Below, in pieces: positions 9,201 to 18,490 of a stretch of 43,234 bases of DNA; position 1 is the first letter of the stretch, and each line of letters opens with the position of its first letter. A model generated the notes under the pieces. That model worked only from the letters and a program-made list of their open reading frames with translations, did not search any database and was not told where the DNA came from. Origin of the DNA: Bacteroidaceae bacterium (GTDB lineage Bacteria > Bacteroidota > Bacteroidia > Bacteroidales > Bacteroidaceae). Location of the stretch: the NCBI GenBank assembly GCA_017483665.1, contig JAFUVM010000031.1, positions 1 to 43,234 of the forward strand, in the 5' to 3' direction. A program made the position numbers and the translations under genes.

Positions 9201-9382
9201 TGCTGAAGCCGCAACTTGAGAAATATCCTCTCAGTTACTTCCTCGTGTGGCGCAACTTCAATAGCAAGCACTACTTTGCTTCTGCACCATCCACCCCGGA
9301 TGCTCCCGACTTCTGCAAGATGGTCGAGGACAAGAAGATACTCATGCTAAAAGACATTGAAACAATCAACACAAGCAAATAG
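6281..9382 (+). CDS. Secreted two-enzyme fusion: GH59 beta-galactosidase-like + GH26 beta-mannanase
   Basis: The protein has 1033 aa and a signal peptide ending near SGAKA-Q24. Residues about 28-440 match the galactocerebrosidase family GH59: FDGIGAVNGGGATS, YRPMFGASLSAILVEVPGDG, SHYQGDHNYLRGY and AQEPWSGHYYV. Acid/base Glu174 lies in GCHNEKGWN and nucleophile Glu258 in WNSEDH. Residues about 450-680 look like the GALC C-terminal lectin-type sandwich. Residues about 700-1015 are GH26, with acid/base Glu855 in RPWHENSGGWFWWG and nucleophile Glu959 in ALTECGY. GH26 enzymes here are endo-mannanases or mannobiohydrolases. A short GC-rich palindromic element (7729-7757) encodes residues about 483-492 (TPSPKGEG) in the linker. 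It starts a run of tightly spaced genes. Domain calls are strong; the GH59 substrate is inferred. Confidence 0.88.
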   Translation: MKMTRRHLLIGALLSLFLSGAKAQTIQLSASAKGKQFDGIGAVNGGGATSVLLKDYPEPQRSQIMDMVYRPMFGASLSAILVEVPGDGNSTQGSMPSHSHYQGDHNYLRGYMWWVMQEAKRRNPALALDATSWSAPAWVGNIWSDNMVDYYVDWLQGLREVHGLELDALGCHNEKGWNADFAKNLRKAMNENGFRNVKLHGFGNWGDSKMDFLKRMQEDQELRDALDAICAHTFSEIQLTPEERKMAEDMGKPIWNSEDHVYLPGFDCLISIVRCFNQNYIVSGATRVINWYDIGATYPLEPYSKEPPMLLAQEPWSGHYYVREALWGYAHYGQFTRVGWRYIDDGCLNLPGGGSMVTLRNPQTGDYSIIAETKGAKKAQKVKIEVGDGLATGKLCVWYSDSLQQFVRQKDITPKNGSFSITLKPGAVYSFSTTTGQQKGTFDNIPASQPFPIPYEDDFEQYKNPSEWGYLPHYLADLIGCYSLTPSPKGEGSCIQQVVGSHTLSWAPEWHHYTIFGDAGWQDYEVSADVYLNPGDEAGVMGRICDVGSGYGIWAKGYYLKIDDRGKVTLILTRGKRDQKELIGDKEQQAIILARKDVEIGGEYTLAEAVPGNFSPLEWHNIRLRFQGDQITGYVDGVEVVQVTSDHYGKGMAGLIAPLKERHVSTPYFDNLKIMPIGRTQATPTVVPPVQPLYPMSSQGREALLQRLKELRVRGIMFGHQDDPFYGLGWQWDRGRSDVLAVCGDYPAVMGFELGGIEVDEAKSLDNVPFVRLREELLAHVRRGGVATISWHPRNPLTGGTAWDNKDANTVRSILPGGSQHQKFQQWMQRLSRFLRSLKDEHGQPVPFIFRPWHENSGGWFWWGKGLCSAQEYKALWNCLQEKLLADGLTNIVWSWSPNYGMKDDDMDSYPGDDRVDIIGLDAYQQSADEQGFITTLNKDLTKLCEFARKTDRLVALTECGYQNIPDSTWWTRVLKPQLEKYPLSYFLVWRNFNSKHYFASAPSTPDAPDFCKMVEDKKILMLKDIETINTSK
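7729..7757 (-). repeat. Palindromic element, in frame inside GH59-GH26 gene
   Basis: The GC-rich block runs CCTCACCCC then TTCTCCGAAGG then GCGAGGG. It has the hairpin plus G-run layout of the family described at 32994-42116, in reverse orientation. It encodes TPSPKGEG between two sandwich strands. Confidence 0.55.
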
Positions 9383-9386
9383 CAAT

Positions 9387-11570
9387 ATGAAAAGGTTAGT
9401 TCTGCTTCTGTTCCCGTTGGTCGGAACACTGAGTGCCGCTGCATGGAGTGGCGATGTGAGCATAGAGACTCCGAATACCATGCTTATTCTGCATGCAGGA
9501 GAAGGTCAGGACCTGCGCATGGCCTACTACGGCCCGCGCGTTACCAGTCTGCAGGAATTGCGCAGTGCCGGTGCAGACCTCAACTCGTCTGCCTTACCTG
9601 CCTTTGGTACGGTGGACATGGTGCAACTGCCGGCCCTGCAGGTGCTTCATGCCGACGGGGATCTGAACCTGGAGTTGAGGGTGGATAATTATGAGGTGAA
9701 GGCAGAGTCCGCTTCAAAGACTCACATCTTCACGATGCAGGACAAGTTGCAGCCTGTCACGGTCAAGGTCTTCTACAAGGTATATGACCGTGTGGACATC
9801 ATCGAGACGTGGACAGAAATCGTGAACGCAGAAAAGAAGGCTATCACCCTGAAGCGTTACGACTCGGGGCATCTTGTGCTGCGCCAGGGGGATGTGTGGA
9901 TAACCCACATGCACGGCAACTGGGCTGCGGAGACCGAACCGACATCGGAGCCGCTGACCGGGGGCGTAAAAACCATTCGCAATACCGACGGGACGCGAAA
10001 TGCCCATCTCGATGCACCCGAGGTTATGGTCTCTCTCGACGGACGTCCACAGGAGAATAGCGGCCGCGTCATAGGTGCAGCCTTATGCTGGAGCGGAAAC
10101 TTCGAACTTCGCTTCAATACCATCTCACACCGTGAGCACCACTTCTATGCCGGCATCGACCCCCAGTCCAGCGAATACATCCTCGACCCGAAACAGAAAT
10201 TCGAGACACCGCATCTTGCCTTTACTTTCTCCGATGAAGGACTGAGCGGTGCCAGCCGTAACTTCCACCGCTGGGCTCGCACAGAGGGCATGCTGCACAG
10301 GGGGATGAAGACCGGCGACATCCTGCTGAATTCGTGGGAAGGTCTCTACTTCGACATCGACGAGGCCCGCATGATTGCCATGATGGACGATATCAGCAAG
10401 TTCGGTGGTGAACTCTTCGTGATGGACGACGGATGGTTTGGCGACAAATATCCGCGCAAGGACGACACCTCCAGTCTGGGCGACTGGGTCGTGGACAAGA
10501 ACAAGCTGCCGGGCGGACTCGGAGCATTGACAAAGGCAGCCCGTGAACGGGGCATCAAGTTCGGCATTTGGATAGAACCGGAGATGGTGAACACCAAAAG
10601 CGAACTTTATGAACGTCATCCCGAATGGGTCCTGCAGACAAAAGGGCGGGAACTGAAGCTGGGACGAGGCGGCACGCAGCTGGTGCTCGACATGACCAAC
10701 CCCCAGGTACAGGACTTCGTGTTCGGGATTGTTGATGACCTGCTCACCCAGAATCCCGAGATAGCATACATCAAGTGGGATGCCAATGCCTCTATCCAGA
10801 ACTTCGGTTCGCTCTATCTGCCCAAGGACCGCCAGCAGAACCTCTACGTCAACTACCACCTCGGTCTGCTAAAGACGTTGCAGCGCATCCGTGACAAGTA
10901 TCCTGACATTGTGGTTCAGGATTGCGCCTCTGGTGGCGGGCGTGCCAACTACGGCCTGCTGCCCTATTTCGACGAGTTCTGGACCTCGGACAACACCGAT
11001 GCCCTGCAGCGCGTCTACATTCAGTGGGGCACTTCGCTCTTTTTCCCCGCCAATGCAATGGCTTGTCACATCAATCATTGTCCGTATTGGAACACAGGCG
11101 GCAGGGTCATCCCCATCAAGTTCCGCTGCGATGTCGCCATGTCCGGACGGCTTGGCATCGAATTGCAGCCTAAGGATATGACCGGCGAGGAGCGTCAGCA
11201 GACGTCCACCTGTATGGCCGACTACAAACAGCTGCGCCAAGTTGTGCAGACGGGCAACCTCTACCGTCTCATCTCTCCTTATGACCGCAAGGGCGTTTCC
11301 TCGCTGATGTATGTCGACGATGCCTGCCGCCAAGGGGTACTCTTCGTCTATAAGACTGACAATTACTACGACCAGCCGCTTCCTCGCATCCGATTGGCCG
11401 GACTCAATCCGGATGCCACATACACGCTGACAGAGAAGAACGTGCATGTGGGGCAGAAGCCCTGCTCGCTCTCGGGCAAACGGTTTACCGGTCGCTTCCT
11501 CATGGAGGTCGGTCTCGAAGTCTCCCTTCGGGAAGAATATGCCAGCCGGGTGTTTCTCATTGAAAACTGA
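9387..11570 (+). CDS. GH36 alpha-galactosidase
   Basis: The product is 727 aa from the ATG at 9387, which starts a signal peptide (MKRLVLLLFPLVGTLSAAAW) four bases after the previous stop. An upstream in-frame ATG would overlap that gene. The N-terminal beta-sandwich is followed by the GH36 barrel: LFVMDDGWFG, KFGIWIEPEMVN, the nucleophile Asp465 in YIKWDAN, and acid/base Asp535 in FWTSDNTDA. The fold and length match Mel36A/AgaA-type enzymes. It should remove alpha-1,6-galactose from galacto(gluco)mannan outside the cytoplasm. It is one of four consecutive, closely packed genes (GH59-GH26, GH36, GH130, symporter). Confidence 0.92.
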   Translation: MKRLVLLLFPLVGTLSAAAWSGDVSIETPNTMLILHAGEGQDLRMAYYGPRVTSLQELRSAGADLNSSALPAFGTVDMVQLPALQVLHADGDLNLELRVDNYEVKAESASKTHIFTMQDKLQPVTVKVFYKVYDRVDIIETWTEIVNAEKKAITLKRYDSGHLVLRQGDVWITHMHGNWAAETEPTSEPLTGGVKTIRNTDGTRNAHLDAPEVMVSLDGRPQENSGRVIGAALCWSGNFELRFNTISHREHHFYAGIDPQSSEYILDPKQKFETPHLAFTFSDEGLSGASRNFHRWARTEGMLHRGMKTGDILLNSWEGLYFDIDEARMIAMMDDISKFGGELFVMDDGWFGDKYPRKDDTSSLGDWVVDKNKLPGGLGALTKAARERGIKFGIWIEPEMVNTKSELYERHPEWVLQTKGRELKLGRGGTQLVLDMTNPQVQDFVFGIVDDLLTQNPEIAYIKWDANASIQNFGSLYLPKDRQQNLYVNYHLGLLKTLQRIRDKYPDIVVQDCASGGGRANYGLLPYFDEFWTSDNTDALQRVYIQWGTSLFFPANAMACHINHCPYWNTGGRVIPIKFRCDVAMSGRLGIELQPKDMTGEERQQTSTCMADYKQLRQVVQTGNLYRLISPYDRKGVSSLMYVDDACRQGVLFVYKTDNYYDQPLPRIRLAGLNPDATYTLTEKNVHVGQKPCSLSGKRFTGRFLMEVGLEVSLREEYASRVFLIEN

Positions 11571-11586
11571 CTCTTAACATAGCATT

Positions 11587-12756
11587 ATGATGAATTACGA
11601 ATCACGAAAGAAACAGCTGTTCGAACGGCACGAAGCGTTGCTTGCCATGAAGAATGAGCCGGTGGAGTGGGGGAACGGCATCTACGAACGCTATCAGCAT
11701 CCCATCCTGACTGCCGAACACACGCCATTGGAGTGGCGCTACGATTTCTCGGAGAAGGACAATCCCTACCTGATGCAGCGCATCATGATGAATGCTGTGC
11801 TGAATGCAGGAGCCATCAAGCTGGGGGGACGCTACCTGCTGGTGTGCCGTGTAGAGGGCGCTGACCGCAAGAGTTTCTTTGCTGTGGCCGAGAGTCCCAA
11901 TGGCATCGATAACTTCCGTTTCTGGGACGAACCCATCACGATGCCTGAAGACATCATCCCCGCCACCAATGTCTACGACATGCGCGTCACGCAGCACGAG
12001 GACGGTTGGATTTACGGTGTGTTCTGTGCCGAGCGTCACGACGACTCACAGCCCGGCAACCTCAGTGCAGCCACTGCCACAGCCGCCATCGCACGCACGA
12101 AGGACCTCATAGTGTGGGAGCGTCTGCCCGACCTCAAAAGCCGCAGCCAGCAGCGCAATGTCGTGCTTCATCCTGAGTTCGTGGACGGCAAATATGCCTT
12201 CTACACTCGTCCGCAGGACGGATTCATAGACACCGGAAGCGGCGGAGGTATCGGCTGGGCTCAGGTGGAAGACATTACACATGCAGAAGTCAAAGAGGAG
12301 GTCATCATCAATCCGCGGCACTATCACACCATTCAGGAGGTGAAGAACGGCGAAGGACCGGCACCCCTGAAGACACAGAAAGGCTGGTTGCATCTGGCTC
12401 ATGGGGTGCGCGGCACTGCCGACGGACTGCGCTATGTGTTGTACATGTATATGACTGCTCTCGATGACCCCACACGCGTTACAGCCCAACCGGGCGGCTG
12501 GTTCTTGGTCCCCGAGGGAGGGGAATATGTGGGCGACGTCATGAACGTGGCCTTCTCCAACGGCTGGATTCTCGATGACGACGGCCGTGTCCTTATCTAC
12601 TACGCCACGGCCGACACCCGTCTCCATGTGGCTGTCAGTTCCCTCGACCGCCTCATTGACTATTGCATGAACACACCCGAGGACGGACTGAAAAGTGGGG
12701 CAAGCGTAGAAAACATCAAGCAACTTATCCGCAAGAATCATGGCACGTCTGAGTGA
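11587..12756 (+). CDS. 4-O-beta-D-mannosyl-D-glucose phosphorylase (GH130)
   Basis: The 389-aa cytoplasmic protein matches GH130 subfamily 1 in length and motifs: [41 protein letters not shown], and [20 protein letters not shown]. Asp131 in VYDMR falls exactly where the catalytic acid of the B. fragilis mannosylglucose phosphorylase lies. The reaction is phosphorolysis of mannosyl-beta-1,4-glucose to alpha-mannose 1-phosphate and glucose. The substrate comes from mannobiose through the epimerase at 3844-5118. It follows the GH36 gene by 16 bp and overlaps the symporter start by 17 bp, so translation of the two is probably coupled. The adjacent ATG codons at 11587 and 11590 are both possible starts. 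Confidence 0.92.
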   Translation: MMNYESRKKQLFERHEALLAMKNEPVEWGNGIYERYQHPILTAEHTPLEWRYDFSEKDNPYLMQRIMMNAVLNAGAIKLGGRYLLVCRVEGADRKSFFAVAESPNGIDNFRFWDEPITMPEDIIPATNVYDMRVTQHEDGWIYGVFCAERHDDSQPGNLSAATATAAIARTKDLIVWERLPDLKSRSQQRNVVLHPEFVDGKYAFYTRPQDGFIDTGSGGGIGWAQVEDITHAEVKEEVIINPRHYHTIQEVKNGEGPAPLKTQKGWLHLAHGVRGTADGLRYVLYMYMTALDDPTRVTAQPGGWFLVPEGGEYVGDVMNVAFSNGWILDDDGRVLIYYATADTRLHVAVSSLDRLIDYCMNTPEDGLKSGASVENIKQLIRKNHGTSE

Positions 12757-14167
12757 GAAAATAGGTTACGGCTTTGGCGATATGTCGTCGTCGATGTTCT
12801 GGAAGGTGTTCTCGTACTATCTGCCCTTCTTCTACTCTAATGTCTTTGGGCTGAGCCTCGTAGATGCAGGCGTGTTGGTGCTCGTCACCCGCATCTGGGA
12901 TGCTGTCAGCGACCCCATGATGGGAATCGTTGCAGACCGCACGCAGACCCGCTGGGGAAAGTACCGCCCCTATCTGCTCTGGGTGGCACCGCTGTTCAGC
13001 ATCGCCGGCATCCTGCTGTTCACGACTCCCGACTGGACGTATGGCGCCAAGCTCATATATGCCTACGTCACCTATATCCTCATGATGACTATCTACACGG
13101 CTATCAACGTGCCGTACGGAGCCATGCTGGGAGTGATGACCGACGACTCGCAGGAGAAGACCGTCTTTTCCTCCTTCCGTATGTTCTTTGCCTATGGCGG
13201 TTCGTTTATCGCTTTGGCTGCATGGGAACCGCTGGTGAGTTTCTTCAAGGCCGGAGGAATCAGCGGAGCATCCGCAGAAAGTACAGCAGCGGCTTGGCAG
13301 CATGCCATGACCGTCATTGCTGCTGCGTGCCTGGTGCTATTCCTGCTCACATTCGCCCTCACACGCGAACGGCTGAAAACCGTCTCCACGGTCAGCATCG
13401 GCAAGGACTTCCGTTCTCTCCTTTCTAACCGTCCGTGGTGGCTGCTCATCGCCGCTGCACTCTGTTTTAACCTCTTTTGTACTGTCCGTGGAGCCACAGT
13501 CGCCTATTACTTTGCCGACATTATTGGCTTCGACACCACAATCGGCATTTCTTTGTTCGGTTTTGACTTCTCGCTCCTTTTCTACGCCGGACTATTCCTT
13601 AGCGTAGGCGAAGTCTCGAACATGATGGGCGTGGCATGCACCGTTCCCCTTGCTCGTCGTCTCGGCAAGAAGTCGCTGTTCATGGCTGTCAACGCAGCCC
13701 TCATGGTGTTGAGTGTCGCCTTCTTCTTCATCCCCGTGTCGCCCGTGGGTTTCTGGCTCATGCTCCTTTTCCAGATTCTCATCAGTGTTCTCACAGGTAT
13801 GATGTCGCCTCTCGTCTGGTCGATGTATGCCGACGTCAGCGACTACGCAGAGTTGCGATACAAGACAGCCTCCACTGGTCTCATATTCTCATCCAGTTCC
13901 ATGGCGCAGAAGTTTGGTGGAGCCATTGGCGGAGCAGCGGTTCTATGGCTCCTCTCAGCCTGTGGCTACGTACCGCGTACCGACGAACAGTTAGCCAGCC
14001 AGATTCTCATCTCCCAGCCAGAGTCGGCTCTCCTCTGCCTCCGTCTGCTCATGTCCTTCATCCCTGCCGCCGTAGCTCTCATTGCCATTCTTGCCTGTCA
14101 TTTCTATCCCCTGACGTCTGAGTGCATGACAGACATCAACCGTCAACTGAAAGAAACGCGTCCGTAG
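12740..14167 (+). CDS. GPH-family sugar:cation symporter (likely mannobiose)
   Basis: The 475-aa protein has about 12 membrane segments and GPH (glycoside-pentoside-hexuronide) family signatures: [61 protein letters not shown] and [16 protein letters not shown]. It should import beta-1,4-mannobiose or related disaccharides across the inner membrane with Na+ or H+. Overlap with the phosphorylase gene and the pathway context support this substrate, though it cannot be read from the sequence. It is the last gene of the locus; no SusC/SusD pair is present in the window, so outer-membrane uptake must be encoded elsewhere or be passive. Confidence 0.88.
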   Translation: MARLSEKIGYGFGDMSSSMFWKVFSYYLPFFYSNVFGLSLVDAGVLVLVTRIWDAVSDPMMGIVADRTQTRWGKYRPYLLWVAPLFSIAGILLFTTPDWTYGAKLIYAYVTYILMMTIYTAINVPYGAMLGVMTDDSQEKTVFSSFRMFFAYGGSFIALAAWEPLVSFFKAGGISGASAESTAAAWQHAMTVIAAACLVLFLLTFALTRERLKTVSTVSIGKDFRSLLSNRPWWLLIAAALCFNLFCTVRGATVAYYFADIIGFDTTIGISLFGFDFSLLFYAGLFLSVGEVSNMMGVACTVPLARRLGKKSLFMAVNAALMVLSVAFFFIPVSPVGFWLMLLFQILISVLTGMMSPLVWSMYADVSDYAELRYKTASTGLIFSSSSMAQKFGGAIGGAAVLWLLSACGYVPRTDEQLASQILISQPESALLCLRLLMSFIPAAVALIAILACHFYPLTSECMTDINRQLKETRP

Positions 14168-14282
14168 CTTCTCTTCTGTTAGTTTTTGCAAAATAATCTG
14201 CAATTCTGTCATGGGGCGTGTAGCTGGCTGCAAATAACCCGGTTACGGTATGGCAGATGCTATGGCAGATGTGACAGGGAAA

Positions 14283-14386
14283 GGTGAAAAGGTGAAAAGT
14301 TGAAAAGGTGAAAAGGTGAAAAGGTAAAAAGTTGAAAAGGTAAAAAGTTGAAAAGGTAAAAAGGTGAAGAGTTGAAAAGGTAAAAT
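14283..14386 (+). repeat. 8-bp tandem array (GGTGAAAA), 13 units
   Basis: Thirteen consecutive octamers of the type GGTGAAAA, GTTGAAAA or GGTAAAAA fill this stretch without interruption. A short related array lies at 33704-33731, where it holds the start codon of rluD. Slippage would change unit number. Confidence 0.9.
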
Positions 14387-14428
14387 ATATTGCTTGTTCC
14401 AGGCACTTGGCGTCATCGTTCCCAGCCT

Positions 14429-14492
14429 GTGGAAACGTTGGGTTCGGCACGTGGAAACGCTGGGTTCGGCACGTGGAAACACCGGGAACGAC
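14429..14492 (+). repeat. 22-bp tandem repeat, about 3 units
   Basis: Units of 22 bp start at 14429, 14451 and 14473 (GTGGAAACG...GGTTCGGCAC). The first two differ by one base and the third is degenerate. The remainder of 14493-14710 shows no gene; a small hairpin GAAAGC/GCTTTC lies at 14688-14703 downstream of rplT. Confidence 0.8.
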
Positions 14493-14710
14493 GTGCGGGA
14501 AGCTTTAGCTCGATGAGGTCGACACAGGAACACCGTCGCATTGGCGGCATAAATGCGGGTGTTTATGGATAAGAGAGAGAGCAAGAAGAAAACATTTCGT
14601 CCTCTTCCTGCTCTCGTTTTGTGTAAATCCGAAAGTTGGTGTTTACTTCACCTTGAGCTGCGCTCGAAGTTGCTTTTGCTCGGAGTTGAAAGCAGAAGCT
14701 TTCACCCCTC

Positions 14711-15061
14711 TCACTTATTCGCAACTTTGGCTACGACAGCCTTGAAAGCTTCGGGATAGTTGACAGCGAGGTCAGCGAGCACCTTGCGGTTGATTTCGAT
14801 GCCTGCCTTGTGCAGCAGACCCATCAGCTGGCTATAGCTGAGGCCCTCCATGCGGGCTGCGGCATTGATACGCTGAATCCACAGAGCGCGGAAGTTGCGC
14901 TTCTTGGTACGACGGTCGCGGTAGGCGTATGTCAGACCCTTCTCCCAAGTGTTCTTGGCAACGGTCCATACGTTCTTGCGGGCACCAAAGTAACCTCTGG
15001 TCAGACCCAGAATCTTCTTTCTCTTAGCTCTTGAAGCTACATGATTTACTGATCTTGGCAT
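14711..15061 (-). CDS. rplT: 50S ribosomal protein L20
   Basis: The 116-aa basic protein starts [20 protein letters not shown] and contains [40 protein letters not shown] and [20 protein letters not shown], the full-length pattern of bL20. It binds 23S rRNA early in assembly of the large subunit. It is the last gene of thrS-infC-rpmI-rplT. The 207-bp gap to rpmI is unusually wide for this pair and holds phrase repeats (15094-15129, 15160-15198). Confidence 0.97.
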   Translation of the reverse strand: MPRSVNHVASRAKRKKILGLTRGYFGARKNVWTVAKNTWEKGLTYAYRDRRTKKRNFRALWIQRINAAARMEGLSYSQLMGLLHKAGIEINRKVLADLAVNYPEAFKAVVAKVANK

Positions 15062-15093
15062 AATTTTGTTTCGTTTTGAATGTTAGCGCCAAA

Positions 15094-15198
15094 GAATTTA
15101 CAATTTACAGATTTACAATTTACAATTTCATTGCCCAAAATAACCAAGTGGTTAAATCGTACATAAACTGTACATTGTACATTGCTAAATTGTAAACG
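15094..15198. repeat. Phrase repeats between rpmI and rplT
   Basis: TTTACAATTTACAG-type units at 15094-15129 face an inverted AAATTGTAAA at 15187-15197, with TGTACATTGTACATT units in between (15170-15183). The whole is AT-rich and would form a hairpin in the rplT leader. Confidence 0.7.
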
Positions 15199-15268
15199 AC
15201 TTGAACTTTTATTAGCTAAGCATTCGGTTAATAACTAAAGTTTTAACTTATCCTTTCGGTTCAGAGGT

Positions 15269-15466
15269 TTAGCGGAGGCAGAAGAGGTCGCGGACCTGCT
15301 TCATGTTCTCGGTTACAACGATAGCGCTGTGGTCGAGGTTGCGCTTCTGCTTCTTTGTCTTCTTCGTCAGGATGTGGCTGTGGTATGCGTGGTGACGCTT
15401 TACCTTGCCAGTTCCGGTGAATGTGAATCTCTTCTTTGCACCGGAGTTAGTCTTTACTTTTGGCAT
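15269..15466 (-). CDS. rpmI: 50S ribosomal protein L35
   Basis: The 65-aa product [20 protein letters not shown] ... [20 protein letters not shown] is bL35. I start it at the ATG at 15466-15464; a longer in-frame start adds non-homologous residues. It sits between infC and rplT as in most bacteria. The 199-bp gap to infC is filled by an inverted pair of phrase repeats. Confidence 0.96.
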   Translation of the reverse strand: MPKVKTNSGAKKRFTFTGTGKVKRHHAYHSHILTKKTKKQKRNLDHSAIVVTENMKQVRDLFCLR

Positions 15467-15552
15467 TTTTTTGAAATTTGAATTAATTAATTTTGAATTA
15501 TTAATGATGTGGCAACGCATATACCAGGGCGTTACGCACTATCCTTTTCTTA

Positions 15553-15660
15553 AATTCATAATTATTAATTCATAATTCATAATTGTTTTCTTGCTGCGTT
15601 TCTCTCAACCACGACTCAGCCGCTGCTAAATTATGAATTGAGAATTATGAATTATGAATT
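15553..15660. repeat. Inverted pair of AATTATGAATT phrase arrays between infC and rpmI
   Basis: The left array (15553-15584) is made of AATTCATAATT units and the right array (15628-15660) of AATTATGAATT units. They are reverse complements flanking about 43 bp, so the transcript between infC and rpmI should form a long AU-rich hairpin. Both lie outside coding sequence. Confidence 0.8.
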
Positions 15661-15665
15661 GGTCT

Positions 15666-16325
15666 TTAGTCGTCGAAGTCTTCGCCTTCCACCTTCGGGC
15701 CGGTGTATTCCTTGCGGGCCTTCTGCTGCGGGGCTTTCTTCTCGCGGACAGGAGCCTCGGTTGTTTCTTCTGCTTCCTGAGCCTTCTTGGCGCCGCCTGC
15801 CTGTTTCTTCGGGGCGAGGAACATTATCATGCGCTTGCCCTCGAGCTGCGGCATCTGCTCTACCTTGCCGTATTCCTCCAGGTCTGCGGCGAAGCGCAAC
15901 AGCAGGACTTCGCCCTGTTCCTTGAAGAGGATGCTGCGACCCTTGAAGAAGACGTATGCCTTCACCTTGTCGCCGTCGCTGAGGAAGCCCTGGGCATGTT
16001 TGAGCTTGAAGTTGTAGTCGTGGTCGTCGGTCTGAGGTCCGAAGCGTATCTCCTTGACGTCCACCTTCACCTGCTTGGCCTTGATTTCCTTCTGGTGCTT
16101 CTTCTGCTGGTAGATGAACTTGCTGTAGTCGATGAGCCGGCATACGGGAGGCTCTGCGTTGGGCGAAATCTCCACGAGGTCCACGCCGCGCTGTTCGGCT
16201 ATCTGCAATGCCTTGGAGACGGTTACTACAGAGCTTTCGATGTCATCGCCCACAATGCGCACTTCGCGTACACCGCGTATCTGCTCGTTGACGCGATACT
16301 GCTGTTTCAGGTTGTTCTTCTTCAT
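15666..16325 (-). CDS. infC: Translation initiation factor IF-3
   Basis: The 219-aa protein contains the IF3 N-domain ([59 protein letters not shown]) and C-domain ([46 protein letters not shown]). Beyond residue about 172 there is a 45-residue low-complexity Lys/Glu/Ala tail ([16 protein letters not shown]...) absent from E. coli IF3 (180 aa) but typical of Bacteroidota. The start here is an ordinary ATG at 16325, so autoregulation through a rare AUU start, as in E. coli, is not expected. It lies 58 bp after thrS. Confidence 0.96.
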   Translation of the reverse strand: MKKNNLKQQYRVNEQIRGVREVRIVGDDIESSVVTVSKALQIAEQRGVDLVEISPNAEPPVCRLIDYSKFIYQQKKHQKEIKAKQVKVDVKEIRFGPQTDDHDYNFKLKHAQGFLSDGDKVKAYVFFKGRSILFKEQGEVLLLRFAADLEEYGKVEQMPQLEGKRMIMFLAPKKQAGGAKKAQEAEETTEAPVREKKAPQQKARKEYTGPKVEGEDFDD

Positions 16326-16383
16326 TAATTATGTTGTTCCGTTATGAAACAAGTTGATATTCGTCGAGTTTGCGGCTGCAAAT

Positions 16384-18336
16384 TTAGCACTTTTCTGTCA
16401 TTCTACGAACTTCTTCGGCAATTTTCTTCGCAAATTCTTCGAATTTCATCGTTCCTTGCTCTCCTCCGCCGCGTTGACGGAAGCTTACGGTGCCTTCTGC
16501 CTGCTCTTTTTCGCCCACGATGAGCATGTATGGGATGTGCTTGAGTTCGGTGTCGCGAATCTTGCGGCCAATCTTCTCGCTGCGGTCGTCGATGATGGAG
16601 CGAACGTCCTGTGTGTCGAAGTAGGCCTTAATTTTCTCGGCATATTCCTGATACTTCTCGCTGACGGGCAGGATGGCAACCTGGTCGGGTGTGAGCCACA
16701 GGGGGAAGTGGCCTGCGGTGTGCTCGATGAGGACAGCCACGAAGCGTTCCATCGAACCGAAGGGCGCACGGTGAATCATGACGGGACGGTGCTTCTGTCC
16801 GTCCTCGCCGACGTATTCCAGCTGGAAGCGCTGAGGCAGCTGATAATCCACCTGGATGGTGCCGAGCTGCCAGCGGCGGCCGATGGCGTCCTTCACCATG
16901 AAGTCGAGCTTGGGACCGTAGAAGGCAGCTTCGCCAAGCTCCTGACGGGCCTTCATGCCCTTCTCTGCACAGGCGTCGATGATGGCCTGCTCTGCTACGT
17001 GCCAGTCTTCGTCGGAGCCGATGTACTTCTCCTTGTCGTTAGGGTCGCGCAGGGAAATCTGCACCTCGACGTTCTCTTCGCTGAAGTTGAAGGTAGAGAA
17101 GACGCGCTGGATGATGTCCATCACGTTGATGAACTCCTTCTTCACCTGGTCGGGACGGCAGAAGATGTGGGCATCGTCCTGCGTGAAGCAACGTACACGC
17201 GTCAGGCCGTGGAGCTCACCGCTCTGCTCGTAACGATAGACCGTACCGAACTCTGCGCAACGGAACGGCAGTTCCTTGTAGGAGCGGGGACGGTTGGCGA
17301 ATATCTCGCAGTGGTGCGGGCAGTTCATGGGCTTCAGCAGGTATTCCTCGCCTTCCTCGGGTGTCTGGATGGGCTGGAAGCTGTCCTTGCCGTAGTGGTC
17401 CCAGTGACCGGATGTCTGGTAGAGGTTCTTGCCACCGATGTTGGGCGTGATGACCTCCTGGTAGCCGTACTGCTTCTGAATCTTGCGAAGCATCTCCTGC
17501 AGACGCAGACGCAGGTCGGTGCCTTTGGGAAGCCAGATGGGGAGACCTTTGCCCACGCGTTCGCTGAACATGAAGAGCTCCATCTCCTTGCCTATCTTGC
17601 GGTGGTCGCGCTTCTTGGCTTCCTCGAGCATCACAAGGTATTCGTCGAGCATCTTCTTCTTGGGGTAGGAGATGCCGTAGAGACGCTGCATCTGGTCCTT
17701 TGTGGCGTCGCCGCGCCAGAAGGCACCTGCTATGCTCATCAGCTTGACGGCCTTGATGATGCCTGTGCTGACGATGTGCGGGCCTTTGCAGAGGTCGGTG
17801 AAGTTGCCTTGGGTATAGGTTGTGATGCTGCCGTCCTCGAGGTCCTGGTCGATGTGTTCGCACTTGTAGGTCTGACCTGCTGCTCCGAAGAAGGCGAGGC
17901 TGTCGGCCTTGCTGATCTCCTTGCGCACGACGGGTTCGTCCTTGCGGGCCAGTTCGAGCATCTTGTCCTCGATGGTCTTGAAGTCGCCTTCGCCTATCTG
18001 CTTGCCGTCGGGAAGCAGTACGTCGTAGAAGAAGCCGTTCTCGATGGCAGGACCGAAGCCGAACTGTATGCCGGGATAGAGCTCCTGGAGAGCCTCGGCA
18101 AGCAGGTGGGCGCTGGTGTGCCAGAAGGCGTGCTTGCCCTCTTCGTCCTCAAACTTGTAGAGCTTGATGCTTGCATCTTGATAGATAGGACGGTTGAGTT
18201 CTGTTGTCTCGCCATTGACGCCACAGGCAACGACATCCTGTGCCAAACGCGGGGAAATACTCTGTGCAATCTCATAGCCGGTAACGCCTGCTTCGTACTC
18301 GCGGACGGAACCATCGGGGAAGGTTATTTTTACCAT
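16384..18336 (-). CDS. thrS: Threonyl-tRNA synthetase
   Basis: The 650-aa class II synthetase shows the TGS domain ([20 protein letters not shown]), the editing domain with His73-x3-His77 ([11 protein letters not shown]), and the catalytic core with [41 protein letters not shown] and [18 protein letters not shown]. The anticodon domain follows ([20 protein letters not shown]). Cys and His of the MNCPHH, DDAHIF and MIHRA segments provide the expected zinc site. It charges tRNA-Thr with threonine in the cytoplasm. It is the first gene of the cluster, with a promoter box at 18367-18374. Confidence 0.98.
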   Translation of the reverse strand: MVKITFPDGSVREYEAGVTGYEIAQSISPRLAQDVVACGVNGETTELNRPIYQDASIKLYKFEDEEGKHAFWHTSAHLLAEALQELYPGIQFGFGPAIENGFFYDVLLPDGKQIGEGDFKTIEDKMLELARKDEPVVRKEISKADSLAFFGAAGQTYKCEHIDQDLEDGSITTYTQGNFTDLCKGPHIVSTGIIKAVKLMSIAGAFWRGDATKDQMQRLYGISYPKKKMLDEYLVMLEEAKKRDHRKIGKEMELFMFSERVGKGLPIWLPKGTDLRLRLQEMLRKIQKQYGYQEVITPNIGGKNLYQTSGHWDHYGKDSFQPIQTPEEGEEYLLKPMNCPHHCEIFANRPRSYKELPFRCAEFGTVYRYEQSGELHGLTRVRCFTQDDAHIFCRPDQVKKEFINVMDIIQRVFSTFNFSEENVEVQISLRDPNDKEKYIGSDEDWHVAEQAIIDACAEKGMKARQELGEAAFYGPKLDFMVKDAIGRRWQLGTIQVDYQLPQRFQLEYVGEDGQKHRPVMIHRAPFGSMERFVAVLIEHTAGHFPLWLTPDQVAILPVSEKYQEYAEKIKAYFDTQDVRSIIDDRSEKIGRKIRDTELKHIPYMLIVGEKEQAEGTVSFRQRGGGEQGTMKFEEFAKKIAEEVRRMTEKC

Positions 18337-18366
18337 TCTTTCTGTTTATCTGTTAATTTCGGGCAA

Positions 18367-18374
18367 CAAAGGTA
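18367..18374 (-). promoter_or_regulatory. -7 box for thrS operon
   Basis: On the minus strand TACCTTTG (18374-18367) lies 31 bp before the thrS ATG. The predicted leader is therefore too short for a T-box or long attenuator. No clear TTG is seen at -33. Confidence 0.6.
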
Positions 18375-18490
18375 CAAAAAAGTTTCCACACATATATATA
18401 ATAATGTGAGTTTTTTTGCCTTTTGCCTTAATTTGCTCTCGTTTTGTTGTCTAATGATGCCTTTCGGCTTCCGAAATCGGCATTCAAAGC

